Positions 40,604-49,536 of a stretch of DNA of 64,000 nucleotides are shown one piece after another. Under the pieces are notes generated by a model. It had not been told where the DNA came from. It did not search any database and was given only the letters and a program-made list of their open reading frames with translations. The position numbers were made by a program, and so were the translations under genes. Source of the DNA: Ferrovibrio sp. MS7 (GTDB lineage Bacteria > Pseudomonadota > Alphaproteobacteria > Ferrovibrionales > Ferrovibrionaceae); NCBI RefSeq assembly GCF_038404985.1, contig NZ_JBBKBA010000001.1, forward strand, positions 2,322,001-2,386,000, written 5' to 3'. Positions within the stretch are counted from its first letter, which is position 1. Each line of letters opens with the position of its first letter.

Positions 40604-41938
40604 ATGTCCATCAGTGCCGCGATGCAGGCGGCCTTGGCCGGCCTGAACGGCCAGGCCGCCGCCATCGGCTTCATATCCGACAACGTCGCCAATGCCTCGA
40701 CGCCTGGCTACAAGAAGGTGGAGTCGCGTTTCTCCACGCTGATCACGCAGTCGAGCGCCCAGGCCAACAGCCATTCGCCGGGCGGCGTGCAGAACCGCCC
40801 GTTCTTCGCCAACAATGCGCAAGGCCCGATCCAGCAGGTCGCCTCGGGCACGTCATTCGCCGTCTCGGGCGATGGCTTCATCCCGGTGTCGAAGCAGGTC
40901 GGCATCGGCGCCGATGGCCAGCCGGTGTTCGAGCAGACCGCGTATTACACGCGGGTCGGTGATTTCACCCAGAACACCAAGGGCTATCTCGTCAACTCGT
41001 CGGGTTACTATCTGCAGGGCTGGGCGGTGGACCCGGTGACGGGGGCGGTGGATACCTCGCAGACGCGCGAGATCCGCGTCTCCGATCTGCTCGACCAGCC
41101 GGTGCAGACCAGCCAGATCGAGTATTCCGCCACGCTGCCGGCCAATGCGCTGGACGCGGATGGCAACCTCCCGGCGACGCTGCCGGTTTCTTCCTTCCAG
41201 GTCTATGACGCGCTCGGCAATGCCCGCACGCTGAACCTGACCTGGACCCGCACGGCAGCGAGCGAATGGGAATTGACCATCGACGCGCCGGGCAGCACGC
41301 CATCGAGCTTCGGCCCGGCCACGGTGAGCTTCGGCGGCGATGTCAACGGCACGGCAGCACCTGCCGGCACCATCTCAGGCCTTGGCACCGGCGGCGGCCT
41401 TACCGGCACGGTCGGCACTGCGCTTGGCGACGATGCCTCCTTCAGCCTGGATCTCGATTTTGGCTCCGGGCCGCAGGCGGTGCGTTTCGATCTCGGCTCG
41501 TTCGGTTCCACCAACGGCACCACGCAGTTCGGCGGCACCACGCTGCAGCTCAACGATTTGCAGCAGAACGGCGTGCCGCAGGGCAATTACAAGAGCCTGG
41601 CGATCGATGCCAACGGCATGGTCTCGGTCACCTTCGACAACGGCAATGTGAAAACCTTCTACCAGGTGCCGTTGGCGAAATTCCGCGACCCCACCGAACT
41701 CGACCGCGTCGATGGCAATGCCTTCGTCGCCACGCCGCAATCGGGCACTGCCGTGCTCGGCCAGGCCGGCGGCAGCGGCGTCGGCGACATCGTCGCCTCG
41801 GCCATCGAGCAATCCAACGTCGATATCGCGGAAGAGTTCGCCAAGATGATCGTGGCGCAGCGGGCCTATTCGGCCAATGCCCGGCTGGTCACGGTGGCGG
41901 ACGAATTGCTGCAGGAAACCCTCAATATCAGCCGTTGA
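40604..41938 (+). CDS. flgE: flagellar hook protein FlgE
   Basis: A 444-residue hook subunit. It has the N-terminal rod/hook motif (MQAALAGLNGQAAAIGFISDNVANASTPGYKKVESRF) split over the usual helix, a central FlgE domain (TLNLTWTRTAASEWELTID), and the C-terminal motif SNVDIAEEFAKMIVAQRAYSANARLV. The ATG at 40604 is preceded by AAGGAG. It is transcribed from the sigma-54 promoter 55 bp upstream and is followed by flgD after 30 bp. Confidence 0.93.
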   Translation: MSISAAMQAALAGLNGQAAAIGFISDNVANASTPGYKKVESRFSTLITQSSAQANSHSPGGVQNRPFFANNAQGPIQQVASGTSFAVSGDGFIPVSKQVGIGADGQPVFEQTAYYTRVGDFTQNTKGYLVNSSGYYLQGWAVDPVTGAVDTSQTREIRVSDLLDQPVQTSQIEYSATLPANALDADGNLPATLPVSSFQVYDALGNARTLNLTWTRTAASEWELTIDAPGSTPSSFGPATVSFGGDVNGTAAPAGTISGLGTGGGLTGTVGTALGDDASFSLDLDFGSGPQAVRFDLGSFGSTNGTTQFGGTTLQLNDLQQNGVPQGNYKSLAIDANGMVSVTFDNGNVKTFYQVPLAKFRDPTELDRVDGNAFVATPQSGTAVLGQAGGSGVGDIVASAIEQSNVDIAEEFAKMIVAQRAYSANARLVTVADELLQETLNISR

Positions 41939-41968
41939 GATACCGGCTAAGCCAAAAGGAACGACACC

Positions 41969-42646
41969 ATGACCATGATCTCCACCGTCGGTAACAGCAC
42001 CGCGAACCAGAACACGACGCAGAATGCCGCCTCGAACAAGCTCACGGCGGATATGCAGACCTTCCTCAAGCTGCTGACCACGCAGCTCAAGAACCAGGAC
42101 CCGACCAACCCGATGGACCCGAAGGACTTCACCGAGCAACTGGTGCAGTTCTCGCAGATCGAGCAGCAGATCCAGCAGACCGGCAAGCTCGACCAGATTC
42201 TTGCTGCGCTGGATGGCAGCAAGTCCAGCGATGCCCTGGCCTATATCGGCAAGGAAGTGCAGGCGATGGGCAACGTCAATTACCTGGAGGATGGCGAGGC
42301 CAAGTTCTCCTATGGCGTGCCCAAGGGCGCCGTCACCGTCGAGATCAAGGTCTATGACGCGGATGGCAAGGTGGTCTACACCGGCACCGGCGACACTTCC
42401 TTCGGCCGGCATGATTTCACCTGGGACGGCAAGACCACCGAGGGCGTGCAGAAGCCCGATGGCGGTGCCTACAAGATCGAGGTGACGGCCAAGGATGCCA
42501 AGGGCGAGAAGCTCGAAACCGACGTGCTGGTGCGCGGCGTGGTCGATGCGGTCGAGACCATGGACGGCAAGGCCTATCTGGTGATCGGCAAGCTCGGCAT
42601 CGACCCGGATGACGTGGTGCTGTCGCGCCAGCCCAGCGATGCCTGA
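41969..42646 (+). CDS. flgD: flagellar hook assembly (cap) protein FlgD
   Basis: A 225-residue hook-cap protein. The N-terminal motif FLKLLTTQLKNQDPTNPMD and the following EQLVQFSQIEQQIQ are diagnostic. A FlgD Ig-like/tudor part follows (YDADGKVVYTGTGDTSFGRHDFTWDGK). Many genomes place flgD before flgE; here it follows flgE, sharing the same promoter. Downstream 42647-42868 holds no recognised gene. Confidence 0.93.
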   Translation: MTMISTVGNSTANQNTTQNAASNKLTADMQTFLKLLTTQLKNQDPTNPMDPKDFTEQLVQFSQIEQQIQQTGKLDQILAALDGSKSSDALAYIGKEVQAMGNVNYLEDGEAKFSYGVPKGAVTVEIKVYDADGKVVYTGTGDTSFGRHDFTWDGKTTEGVQKPDGGAYKIEVTAKDAKGEKLETDVLVRGVVDAVETMDGKAYLVIGKLGIDPDDVVLSRQPSDA

Positions 42647-42868
42647 ACTCTGGCAATAAGGGCAGGGGCTTCAAGCGGTGTACGGGCCGGTTTGCCGCTC
42701 TCCCGGGCGGCAGGCCGATAAATGCGACGGCACCTCTTGACGTTCCCAGCAAGGCTTCCCACTTGCGCTCTGAACCCTTGGTCCGGGCCCCTCTGGCGAG
42801 CGTAGCCGGCTTACTCGCGATGTCGGACCTGCTTCTGACATCGTTTTCCGGCTGACATGGAGAGATCC

Positions 42869-43861
42869 GTGGCGTTCGAATTCCTGTATGCCGACTGGCT
42901 CGGCAAACCCCTGTGGATGTGGTTCGTTTTCCTTGGCATTGTGGTCGCGCTGCTGGTCTTTGACCTCGGCATCCTGCACCGCGAGACGCGCGAAATCGGT
43001 GTGCGTGAAAGCCTGGTCATGTCGGGCGTGTATCTCAGTCTCGGCATGCTGTTCGGCACCTGGATCTGGTGGCAGCTTGGCGCCACTGCCGGCATGAACT
43101 ATGTCACCGGTTTCGCTGTGGAGAAGGCGTTGGCGATGGACAACGTCTTCGTCATGGCGATGATCTTCGCATACCTCGGAATTCCGGCAAAATACCAGCA
43201 TCGTGTGCTGTTCTGGGGCATTCTGGGCGTTATCGTGCTGCGCGCGGTGATGATCGGCGCCGGTGCGGCGGTGGTCAGCCAGTTTTCCTGGGTGCTGCAT
43301 GTTTTCGCGGTATTCCTGATCGCCACCGGCATCAAGATGCTGGCCTTTGCCGACAAGGAATATGATGTCGGCAGCAACCCGATCCTCCGCTTCATGCGCC
43401 GGCGTTTCCGGGTCACCGACGAACTGCATGGCGAGAAATTCTTTGTCATGCAGCCGAATGCGGCCGGTGCCAATGTGCGCTACATGACGCCGCTGTTCAT
43501 GGCGCTGGTGCTGATCGAATTGGCGGATGTCATCTTCGCGGTTGACTCGGTGCCGGCGATTTTCGCCATCACCACCGATCCGTTCATTGTCTACACCTCG
43601 AATATCTTCGCCATCCTGGGCTTGCGCGCGCTGTATTTTGCCCTGGCGGCGATGATCCATCGCTTCCACTACCTGAAATATGCGCTGGCGGCGGTGCTCA
43701 TCTTCATCGGCGGCAAGATCATCGGTGCGGACCTGCTCGGGATCGAGAAAGTTCCCGCCGTGGTTTCGCTCGGTGTCACCTTCACGCTGCTGATTTCCGG
43801 TGTGGTCTGGAGCTTGTACAAGACGCGGGCGACAGCCGGCGTCAGCGAAGAAAGGATATAA
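42869..43861 (+). CDS. TerC family membrane protein
   Basis: A 330-residue polytopic inner-membrane protein of the TerC/Alx family, linked to manganese export or metal and tellurite resistance. It has about eight membrane spans with the acidic motifs VALLVFDLGILHRE, FAVEKALAMDNVFVMAMIF and LIELADVIFAVDSVPAIFAIT, whose aspartates and asparagines likely bind metal. The GTG at 42869 is chosen because GGAGA lies just upstream; the ATG at 42857 overlaps that site and adds only four residues. The upstream 222 bp show no clear manganese riboswitch by eye. Confidence 0.9.
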   Translation: MAFEFLYADWLGKPLWMWFVFLGIVVALLVFDLGILHRETREIGVRESLVMSGVYLSLGMLFGTWIWWQLGATAGMNYVTGFAVEKALAMDNVFVMAMIFAYLGIPAKYQHRVLFWGILGVIVLRAVMIGAGAAVVSQFSWVLHVFAVFLIATGIKMLAFADKEYDVGSNPILRFMRRRFRVTDELHGEKFFVMQPNAAGANVRYMTPLFMALVLIELADVIFAVDSVPAIFAITTDPFIVYTSNIFAILGLRALYFALAAMIHRFHYLKYALAAVLIFIGGKIIGADLLGIEKVPAVVSLGVTFTLLISGVVWSLYKTRATAGVSEERI

Positions 43862-43865
43862 TGCC

Positions 43866-44171
43866 ATGGAAGCGCTGTTTACCTGGGTCATCAACGCCAT
43901 CCTGCTGGGGCCGCTGCAGGCGGAGATTTTCGGTGAACTCGCCTCGGCCCGAACCGTTGCACCGATCATCACGGAAGCCAAAACATGCATCGCGGCCGGT
44001 ATCCCTGCACTGGCGCAGGATATGCTAAGAGAACCCGGCGCGGCCTTTGACTCTCTGGTGCGTTACTGGCTGGATATGACACAGCCACGGCAACTGGTTG
44101 CCGAGATGCTGCCGCAATGCGCCAATCTGATTGATGCGGCTGGGCTGATCGAGCGCACGGCATCGCGCTGA
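43866..44171 (+). CDS. small hypothetical protein
   Basis: A 101-residue protein not recognised. It begins MEALFTWVINAILLGPLQAE, a moderately hydrophobic stretch, and the rest is helical and slightly acidic with two cysteines (TCIAAG, QCANLI). No motif or signal peptide is clear. GAAAGGA lies upstream of the ATG, and the gene starts 4 bp after the TerC gene, so it is probably co-expressed with it. Confidence 0.6.
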   Translation: MEALFTWVINAILLGPLQAEIFGELASARTVAPIITEAKTCIAAGIPALAQDMLREPGAAFDSLVRYWLDMTQPRQLVAEMLPQCANLIDAAGLIERTASR

Positions 44172-44194
44172 TCCGAATCTGAGGGTGGATAATA

Positions 44195-44785
44195 ATGGTG
44201 TGGTCGCGCGCGGCAGGATCGAGAAGGACACAATGGCGCTTGCTGCTGCTTGCCCCCATCGTTCTGCTGCTGCTCGGCTGCACCGCGCCGCCGGATGGCG
44301 TGACACCGCTATCGGATTTCGATAGCCGGCGCTATCTCGGGCAATGGTACGAAATCGCCCGCCTGGATCACCGCTTCGAGCGCGGCCTGTCGAATGTCAC
44401 CGCGCAGTATGAGGCCAATGCCGATGGCAGCCTGCGAGTCATCAATCGCGGGCTGGAGCGCGGCGCCTGCAGGTGGAAGCAGGCCGAGGGCAAGGCCCGG
44501 TTTCTCGGGGCACCTTCGGTTGCCAGCCTCAGCGTGACCTTTTTCTGGCCGTTCTCCGGCGGCTATCATGTCATTGCCCTCGACCGCCAGGATTATGCCT
44601 GGGCCATGGTTTCCGGCCCGTCGCGGGACTATCTATGGATTCTGGCCCGGCGGCCTGAACTGGACGCGAAAATCCAGGCGCAACTGATCGAACAGGCGCG
44701 CGGCCTGGGTTTCGAAACCGCGGCGCTGATCCTGGTGGATCAATCCACACCGCCCTGCGCGCCTGCCAGCGCCCCGGCCCGGTGA
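44195..44785 (+). CDS. lipocalin-family lipoprotein (Blc-like)
   Basis: A 196-residue protein with a basic N terminus, a hydrophobic stretch and a lipobox LLLGC near residue 29, so it is probably a lipoprotein of the outer membrane. The lipocalin signature is SRRYLGQWYEIARLDHRFERG, with later motifs LSNVTAQYEANADGSLRV and YAWAMVSGPSRDYLWILAR. Bacterial lipocalins bind fatty acids or lysophospholipids and help in envelope stress. It follows the small hypothetical gene by 23 bp. Confidence 0.9.
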   Translation: MVWSRAAGSRRTQWRLLLLAPIVLLLLGCTAPPDGVTPLSDFDSRRYLGQWYEIARLDHRFERGLSNVTAQYEANADGSLRVINRGLERGACRWKQAEGKARFLGAPSVASLSVTFFWPFSGGYHVIALDRQDYAWAMVSGPSRDYLWILARRPELDAKIQAQLIEQARGLGFETAALILVDQSTPPCAPASAPAR

Positions 44786-44818
44786 AACAGCCGGCTTGAC
44801 GCCCCAGCACGGCAACGC

Positions 44819-44927
44819 CCATAACCGATGACGCAAGACTCAGCGGAGTCGGTTATGGCGCAAACATGCCCGCGTCCATAACCGGTATTCCGCGACAAGG
44901 CGGAGTACCGGTTATGGCGCAATCATG
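44819..44927 (+). repeat. tandem duplicated hairpin region at the cckA start
   Basis: Two similar units of 50 and 52 bp lie in tandem (44819-44868 and 44876-44927). Each opens with CCATAACCG, holds GCGGAGT, and closes with CGGTTATGGCGCAA then CATG. Each unit is a hairpin: stem 44819-44828 with 44849-44858 (10 bp), and 44876-44887 with 44906-44917 (12 bp). In both, the GGAG ribosome site is in the loop and the ATG is in the 3' arm. The second unit supplies the start of cckA. Confidence 0.8.
44855..44881 (+). other. possible 8-codon leader ORF before cckA
   Basis: In the first duplicated unit, the copied GGAG and ATG open a frame of eight codons (MAQTCPRP) that ends with TAA at 44879-44881, inside the 5' arm of the second hairpin. 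It has the same start context as cckA. Translation of it could melt the first hairpin or affect the second. There is no proof it is translated. Confidence 0.35.
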
Positions 44928-47295
44928 GTTGTCCGGGCTGCTGGGCGGCGCTGCCGCTCCGGACCGCGCGGCTTTGGCGCAGATCGTTGCCGATGCCGCG
45001 CCGCATGCCCGCGTCATCACCCGCGCCGCCGCCTTGCCGGGCCAGTCGAAAGCCCTGGTGGTGGTCTGTGCCAATGCCATCTATGGCCGTCTGGCGCAAA
45101 GCTGCGGCCAGCCCGAGCGGGTCTCGCCGCTGGAACTCAGCCCCCAGGCGCAATTGGCACTGGAACGCCTCAGCCGCCGCGTGCCGGCCTCGGGTGCCGT
45201 CACCGATCAGGTGATGTTCAGCCGCGCCGATGGTGCTGAACTGTGGCTCGCGGTCAGCGTCATGGTGCGGCCCGATGAAGCCGCCGAGCTGATCTGGGAT
45301 TTCGCCGATATCACCCATGAGCATCACGCGCTGATGGACATGGCGGTGCAGCGCGATGCGCTGGCCGGTTTTCTGGACAACGCGCCGGTGGGACTCTATT
45401 CCATCGCGCCGGACGGGCATTTCCTGTTCGCCAACCGGACCTTCTCGGCCTGGCTGGGCTTGAGCCCCGATGCACTGACCGGCGGCGCGCTGAAACTCAA
45501 CGATGTGCTGCTGCCAGCCGATGAGTCCGGTACTGCGCAAGGCACGGGCCGCGCCATCACGCCGGATTGGGAGGGCGGCGAGGCCAAGCTCAGCCCGCCC
45601 GGCACGGCGCATGGCTCGGCCGCCGAGCCGCTGCGTCTGGTCGGCGTCAGCCAGTCGGCGGTGCCGGGCGCCGATGGCCATGTCCTGCGCTATTCCGCCG
45701 TGGTGCATGACCTGAGCCGCGAATTGCGCGTGCGCGGCACTTTGCGCCCGGTGGAAGCCGAGTTCCGCCGCTTCTTCGATCAGGCCCCCATCGGCATCCT
45801 GGTGCTGGATGCGGCGGGCAGCATCATCGAGGGCAATGCGGCTTTCGGCGTGCTCTGTGGCCGTCATGACTGGCCGGGCCAGCGCCTTGCCGCCGTGGTG
45901 CGTGAGGAGGATGGTGCCGAACTGAACCGCCATCTCATGGCGGTGCGGCGCAACGAGGCGGTGACGCGGCCGCTGGAGGTGCGTTTCCCGGGCCAGGACC
46001 CGGCGCGGCCGCGCATTGCGGAATTGTTTGCCGCCTCGCTCGATGCCGGCGCCGACAGTCAGGCGACGCAGCTTGTCTACCTGGTCGACACCACGCACCA
46101 GCGCAACCTGCAACAGCAATTCAATCAGAGCCAGAAGATGCAGGCGGTGGGCCAGCTCGCCGGCGGCATTGCGCATGACTTCAACAACCTGCTCACCGCC
46201 ATGATCGGCTTCTGCGACCTGCTGCTGCAGCGCCACCAGCCCGGCGACCAGAGCTTCGCCGATATCATGCAGGTGAAGCAGAATGCCAACCGCGCCGCCA
46301 ATCTGGTGCGCCAGCTGCTCGCCTTCTCGCGCCAGCAGACTTTGATGCCGAAGGTGCTGGATGTCACCGATGTGTTGGCCGACCTGCGCAACCTGATCGG
46401 TCGCCTGATTGGCGAGACCATCCAGCTTCGCCTGGTGCATGGCCGCGATCTCGGCCTGGTGCGCGTCGACCAGGGCCAGCTTGAACAGGTGATCATCAAC
46501 CTGGCGGTGAATGCGCGCGACGCCATGCTGCATGGTGCCGGCGGCAGTGCGGGAAGTGGCGGCGAATTGCGCATCCGCACTGCCTATTGGCGGCCGCAGC
46601 AGCCGACGCTGACGCTCGGCGGCGAAATGATGCCGCCCGGCGATTATGTGCTGATCGAGGTCAGCGACAGCGGCCACGGCATCGCGCCGGAGAATCTGGC
46701 GAAGATTTTCGATCCCTTCTTCACCACCAAGGCGGTGGGCGCCGGCACCGGGCTTGGCCTCTCCACCGTCTACGGCATCATCAAGCAGACCGGCGGCTTC
46801 ATCCAGGTGGAAAGCGAAGTCGGGCAGGGCGCCACCTTCCGCATCTTCCTGCCGCGCCATGAGCCGAGCGCCACCGAACGCTCCGCCACCCGCGACGATG
46901 GCCGCGCGGTCGCCGCGCCCGATCTCACCGGCCAGGGCCTGGTGCTGCTGGTGGAGGATGAGGATGCGGTGCGCGCCTTCGCCACCCGGGCTTTGCGCAA
47001 CAAGGGTTACACCGTGATCGAGGCCAATTCCGGCGAGCAGGCATTGAGCCTGCCGGCGGAACAGCTCGATCGTGTCGAGGTGCTGGTGACCGATGTGGTG
47101 ATGCCGAACATGGATGGGCCGACCTTGGCCGAACACATGCGCCAGCGCCGCCCGGATTTGAAGATCCTGTTCATCTCCGGCTATGCCGAGGATGCGCTGC
47201 GCCGCAGCCTCGCCAATGCCGATAACGTGTCGTTCCTGCCCAAGCCGTTCTCCCTCAGCCAGCTCGCCGGTAAGTTGAAGGACGTGATGGGCTGA
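44914..47295 (+). CDS. cckA: cell-cycle hybrid histidine kinase CckA
   Basis: A 793-residue hybrid kinase that in alphaproteobacteria drives the ChpT-CtrA phosphorelay. It has PAS-like regions (about 145-270 and 285-390), a HisKA domain with His421 in [20 protein letters not shown], an HATPase_c domain ([32 protein letters not shown]) and a C-terminal receiver with Asp727 ([12 protein letters not shown]). The kinase core is very close to CckA. ATG44914 has GGAG 8 nt upstream; ATG44866 is a weaker option. The N terminus shows no membrane spans, unlike typical CckA. It sits between flagellar genes and recA, as in relatives. Confidence 0.92.
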   Translation: MAQSWLSGLLGGAAAPDRAALAQIVADAAPHARVITRAAALPGQSKALVVVCANAIYGRLAQSCGQPERVSPLELSPQAQLALERLSRRVPASGAVTDQVMFSRADGAELWLAVSVMVRPDEAAELIWDFADITHEHHALMDMAVQRDALAGFLDNAPVGLYSIAPDGHFLFANRTFSAWLGLSPDALTGGALKLNDVLLPADESGTAQGTGRAITPDWEGGEAKLSPPGTAHGSAAEPLRLVGVSQSAVPGADGHVLRYSAVVHDLSRELRVRGTLRPVEAEFRRFFDQAPIGILVLDAAGSIIEGNAAFGVLCGRHDWPGQRLAAVVREEDGAELNRHLMAVRRNEAVTRPLEVRFPGQDPARPRIAELFAASLDAGADSQATQLVYLVDTTHQRNLQQQFNQSQKMQAVGQLAGGIAHDFNNLLTAMIGFCDLLLQRHQPGDQSFADIMQVKQNANRAANLVRQLLAFSRQQTLMPKVLDVTDVLADLRNLIGRLIGETIQLRLVHGRDLGLVRVDQGQLEQVIINLAVNARDAMLHGAGGSAGSGGELRIRTAYWRPQQPTLTLGGEMMPPGDYVLIEVSDSGHGIAPENLAKIFDPFFTTKAVGAGTGLGLSTVYGIIKQTGGFIQVESEVGQGATFRIFLPRHEPSATERSATRDDGRAVAAPDLTGQGLVLLVEDEDAVRAFATRALRNKGYTVIEANSGEQALSLPAEQLDRVEVLVTDVVMPNMDGPTLAEHMRQRRPDLKILFISGYAEDALRRSLANADNVSFLPKPFSLSQLAGKLKDVMG

Positions 47296-47517
47296 CAGCC
47301 CCGGCGCGTGGCTGTTCCGTGGGAATCGCTAAGGCGTGCCCGGAAACCGGAACGGGCCAGAACAGAGCCGGGTATGTTCCCGGAACAAAGCAAAAAAATG
47401 AGGGAAACCAGCGAGTTATAGATTTCGCTGGACAACGCATACAAAATTAGAACATATACGGGGTTAACCGAGCCTCGTTGCAATTCCGCGGGGGCCGTGA
47501 AAGGATGGGGTCCACCA

Positions 47518-48603
47518 ATGGCAGCCACTGCCGCCGCTACTTCCGCCAGCCTCCGTTTAGTGGACAAGGACAACATGGATAAGGGTAAAGCTCTCGAAGC
47601 CGCGCTCAGCCAGATCGAGCGTTCCTTCGGCAAGGGCTCGATCATGCGCCTCGGTCAGCGCCAGAGCATGGAAGTGGAGGAAATCTCCACCGGTTCGCTC
47701 GGCCTGGATATCGCGCTCGGCATCGGCGGCCTGCCCAAGGGCCGTATCATCGAAATCTACGGCCCGGAATCCTCGGGCAAGACCACCGTCGCCCTGCATG
47801 TGGTGGCGGAAGCCCAGAAGCGTGGCGGCACCTGCGCCTTCGTCGACGCCGAACATGCCCTCGATCCGGCCTATGCCCGCAAGCTGGGTGTGAATATCGG
47901 CGACCTGCTGATCTCGCAGCCCGATACCGGCGAACAGGCGCTTGAGATCGCCGATACCCTGGTGCGCTCCGGCGCCATCGAGGTGCTGGTGGTCGACTCG
48001 GTCGCCGCCCTGGTGCCGAAGGCCGAACTGGAAGGCGAGATGGGCGATTCTCTGCCCGGACTGCAGGCCCGCCTGATGAGCCAGGCTCTGCGCAAGCTCA
48101 CCGCGTCGATTTCCAAGTCGAACTGCATGGTGATCTTCATCAATCAGATCCGCATGAAGATCGGCGTCATGTTCGGCAACCCGGAAACCACCACCGGCGG
48201 CCATGCGCTGAAATTCTATGCTTCCGTGCGCCTCGATATCCGCCGCATCGGCGCGATCAAGAACAAGGACGACGTGGTCGGCAACCAGACCCGCGTCAAG
48301 GTGGTGAAGAACAAGGTGGCGCCGCCGTTCAAGGTGGTCGAGTTCGACATCATGTATGGCGAAGGCATTTCCAAGACCGGCGAACTGGTCGACCTCGGCG
48401 TCAAGGCCAATGTGGTCGAGAAGTCGGGCGCCTGGTTCTCCTATGACAGCCAGCGCATCGGCCAGGGCCGTGAGCAGGCGAAGAACTTCCTGAAAGAGAA
48501 TCCCGAAGTCGCCGCCAAGATCGAGGCCGCGATCCGCGCCAATGCCGGCGTGGTGGCCGCTGCCATCGATGCCGGGCCGGGCGAGGATGACGACGAGGAA
48601 TAG
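47518..48603 (+). CDS. recA: recombinase RecA
   Basis: A 361-residue DNA strand-exchange ATPase and co-protease for LexA. Walker A is GPESSGKT at residues 82-89. Further motifs are [40 protein letters not shown] and [22 protein letters not shown]. The C terminus is acidic (GEDDDEE). ATG47518 adds a short Ala/Thr-rich tail; Met20 (47575) is a possible shorter start. A strong terminator lies 70 bp downstream. Confidence 0.98.
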   Translation: MAATAAATSASLRLVDKDNMDKGKALEAALSQIERSFGKGSIMRLGQRQSMEVEEISTGSLGLDIALGIGGLPKGRIIEIYGPESSGKTTVALHVVAEAQKRGGTCAFVDAEHALDPAYARKLGVNIGDLLISQPDTGEQALEIADTLVRSGAIEVLVVDSVAALVPKAELEGEMGDSLPGLQARLMSQALRKLTASISKSNCMVIFINQIRMKIGVMFGNPETTTGGHALKFYASVRLDIRRIGAIKNKDDVVGNQTRVKVVKNKVAPPFKVVEFDIMYGEGISKTGELVDLGVKANVVEKSGAWFSYDSQRIGQGREQAKNFLKENPEVAAKIEAAIRANAGVVAAAIDAGPGEDDDEE

Positions 48604-48673
48604 TTTCTAGTTTTCCCAGCGTGGGCAGCCGGTAATCCACGGCTTCCCCCACGATTTTTCTCCTCCATGGGAC

Positions 48674-48708
48674 CCCCGGCGCCGGAACTCGGCGCCGGGG
48701 TTTTTTTT
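48674..48708 (+). terminator. rho-independent terminator after recA
   Basis: An 11-bp perfect GC stem (48674-48684 with 48690-48700) with a 5-nt loop is followed at once by eight T residues (48701-48708). It ends the recA transcript. Confidence 0.95.
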
Positions 48709-48770
48709 GGCCCCGCGCAAGACTTTCGCCCCGGGCAAAGCTGTGGCGCGGTTCCAAAGGCCGGGCCGGT

Positions 48771-48779
48771 TGCTATAGT
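48771..48779 (+). promoter_or_regulatory. extended -10 promoter before the RraA-like gene
   Basis: TGCTATAGT is an extended -10 element (TGn-TATAGT), 33 bp upstream of the ATG at 48813. The -35 region is weak (GTTCCA, 17 bp upstream). It directly follows the recA terminator, so it probably starts the RraA-like/dehydratase operon. Confidence 0.5.
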
Positions 48780-48812
48780 GAGCAGCAATATTCAGCCGGA
48801 GGAAAAACGCCC

Positions 48813-49529
48813 ATGTCCGTTGAAGCGCAGCCGCTCGATCCCCAGGTGATCGAGACCCTGAAGGGCATCACCACAGCCACGCTCACCACTGTGCTGTTGA
48901 AGAAGGGCCTGCGCAATGTCTGGCTGCGCGGCGCCAAGCCGTTGAAGCCCGGCCAGCCGCGCATTGTCGGCCGTGCCTTCACGCTGCGCTTTGTGCCGGC
49001 GCGCGAGGATCTGGCGACGCCGGAATCCTGGGCCTCGCCGAAATCCACCCGCGGCGCCATCGAGGCGATGCCAGCGGGCTGCATCGCCGTGGTCGATGCC
49101 ATGGGCGTGAAAGACGCCGGCATTTTCGGCGATATCCTTTGCGCCCGCATGCAGAAGCGCGGCGTTGCCGCCCTGGTGACGGATGGCGTGGTGCGCGATG
49201 TCGCCGGCGTGCTCGGCACCGGCCTGCCGGTCTGGTGCGATGGTTATGCCGCGCCGCCCTCGGTGGCCGGCCTCACCTTCGTCGACTGGCAGGAGCCGAT
49301 TGCCTGCGGCGGTGTCGCCGTGTTCCCGAACGACATCATCGTGGTGGATGACGATGGCGCCGTGCTGATCCCGCAGGCTCTGCTTGATGCCGTGCTGCCG
49401 CTGGCCGTCGAGCAGGAGCGCCAGGAAGCCTGGATCATGGGCGAGATCGATGCCGGCGTGCCGCTGCCCGGTCTCTATCCGCCGAATGAAGCCACCAAGG
49501 CGCGCTACGAAGCCTCGAAGAAGAAGTGA
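48813..49529 (+). CDS. RraA-like / HMG aldolase-like protein
   Basis: A 238-residue protein of the RraA/dimethylmenaquinone methyltransferase-like fold. The segment ALVTDGVVRDVAGV carries the DGxxRD pattern that in 4-hydroxy-4-methyl-2-oxoglutarate aldolases binds metal and substrate. This makes an aldolase or decarboxylase more likely than an RNase E regulator. GGAGG lies upstream of the ATG. A sugar-acid-type dehydratase gene follows after 7 bp, which fits a two-step breakdown of a sugar acid to a 2-oxo acid and then to smaller units. The substrate is an inference. Confidence 0.85.
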   Translation: MSVEAQPLDPQVIETLKGITTATLTTVLLKKGLRNVWLRGAKPLKPGQPRIVGRAFTLRFVPAREDLATPESWASPKSTRGAIEAMPAGCIAVVDAMGVKDAGIFGDILCARMQKRGVAALVTDGVVRDVAGVLGTGLPVWCDGYAAPPSVAGLTFVDWQEPIACGGVAVFPNDIIVVDDDGAVLIPQALLDAVLPLAVEQERQEAWIMGEIDAGVPLPGLYPPNEATKARYEASKKK

Positions 49530-49536
49530 GCCGACC

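Noticed and set aside
42647-42868. Manganese (yybP-ykoY) riboswitch before the TerC family gene
   Set aside because: Such a riboswitch is common before Alx/TerC genes, but the conserved core of that RNA could not be found by eye in these 222 bp. A covariance-model search would decide.
44923-47136. 737-codon open frame antisense to cckA
   Set aside because: Shadow of the kinase gene, with no recognisable domain or start signal.
47296-47517. LexA box before recA
   Set aside because: The alphaproteobacterial site GTTC-N7-GTTC is not present on either strand. There is GAAC-N6-GAAC at 47350-47363 and GTTCCCGGAAC at 47376-47386, but the spacing is wrong, so no SOS box is claimed.
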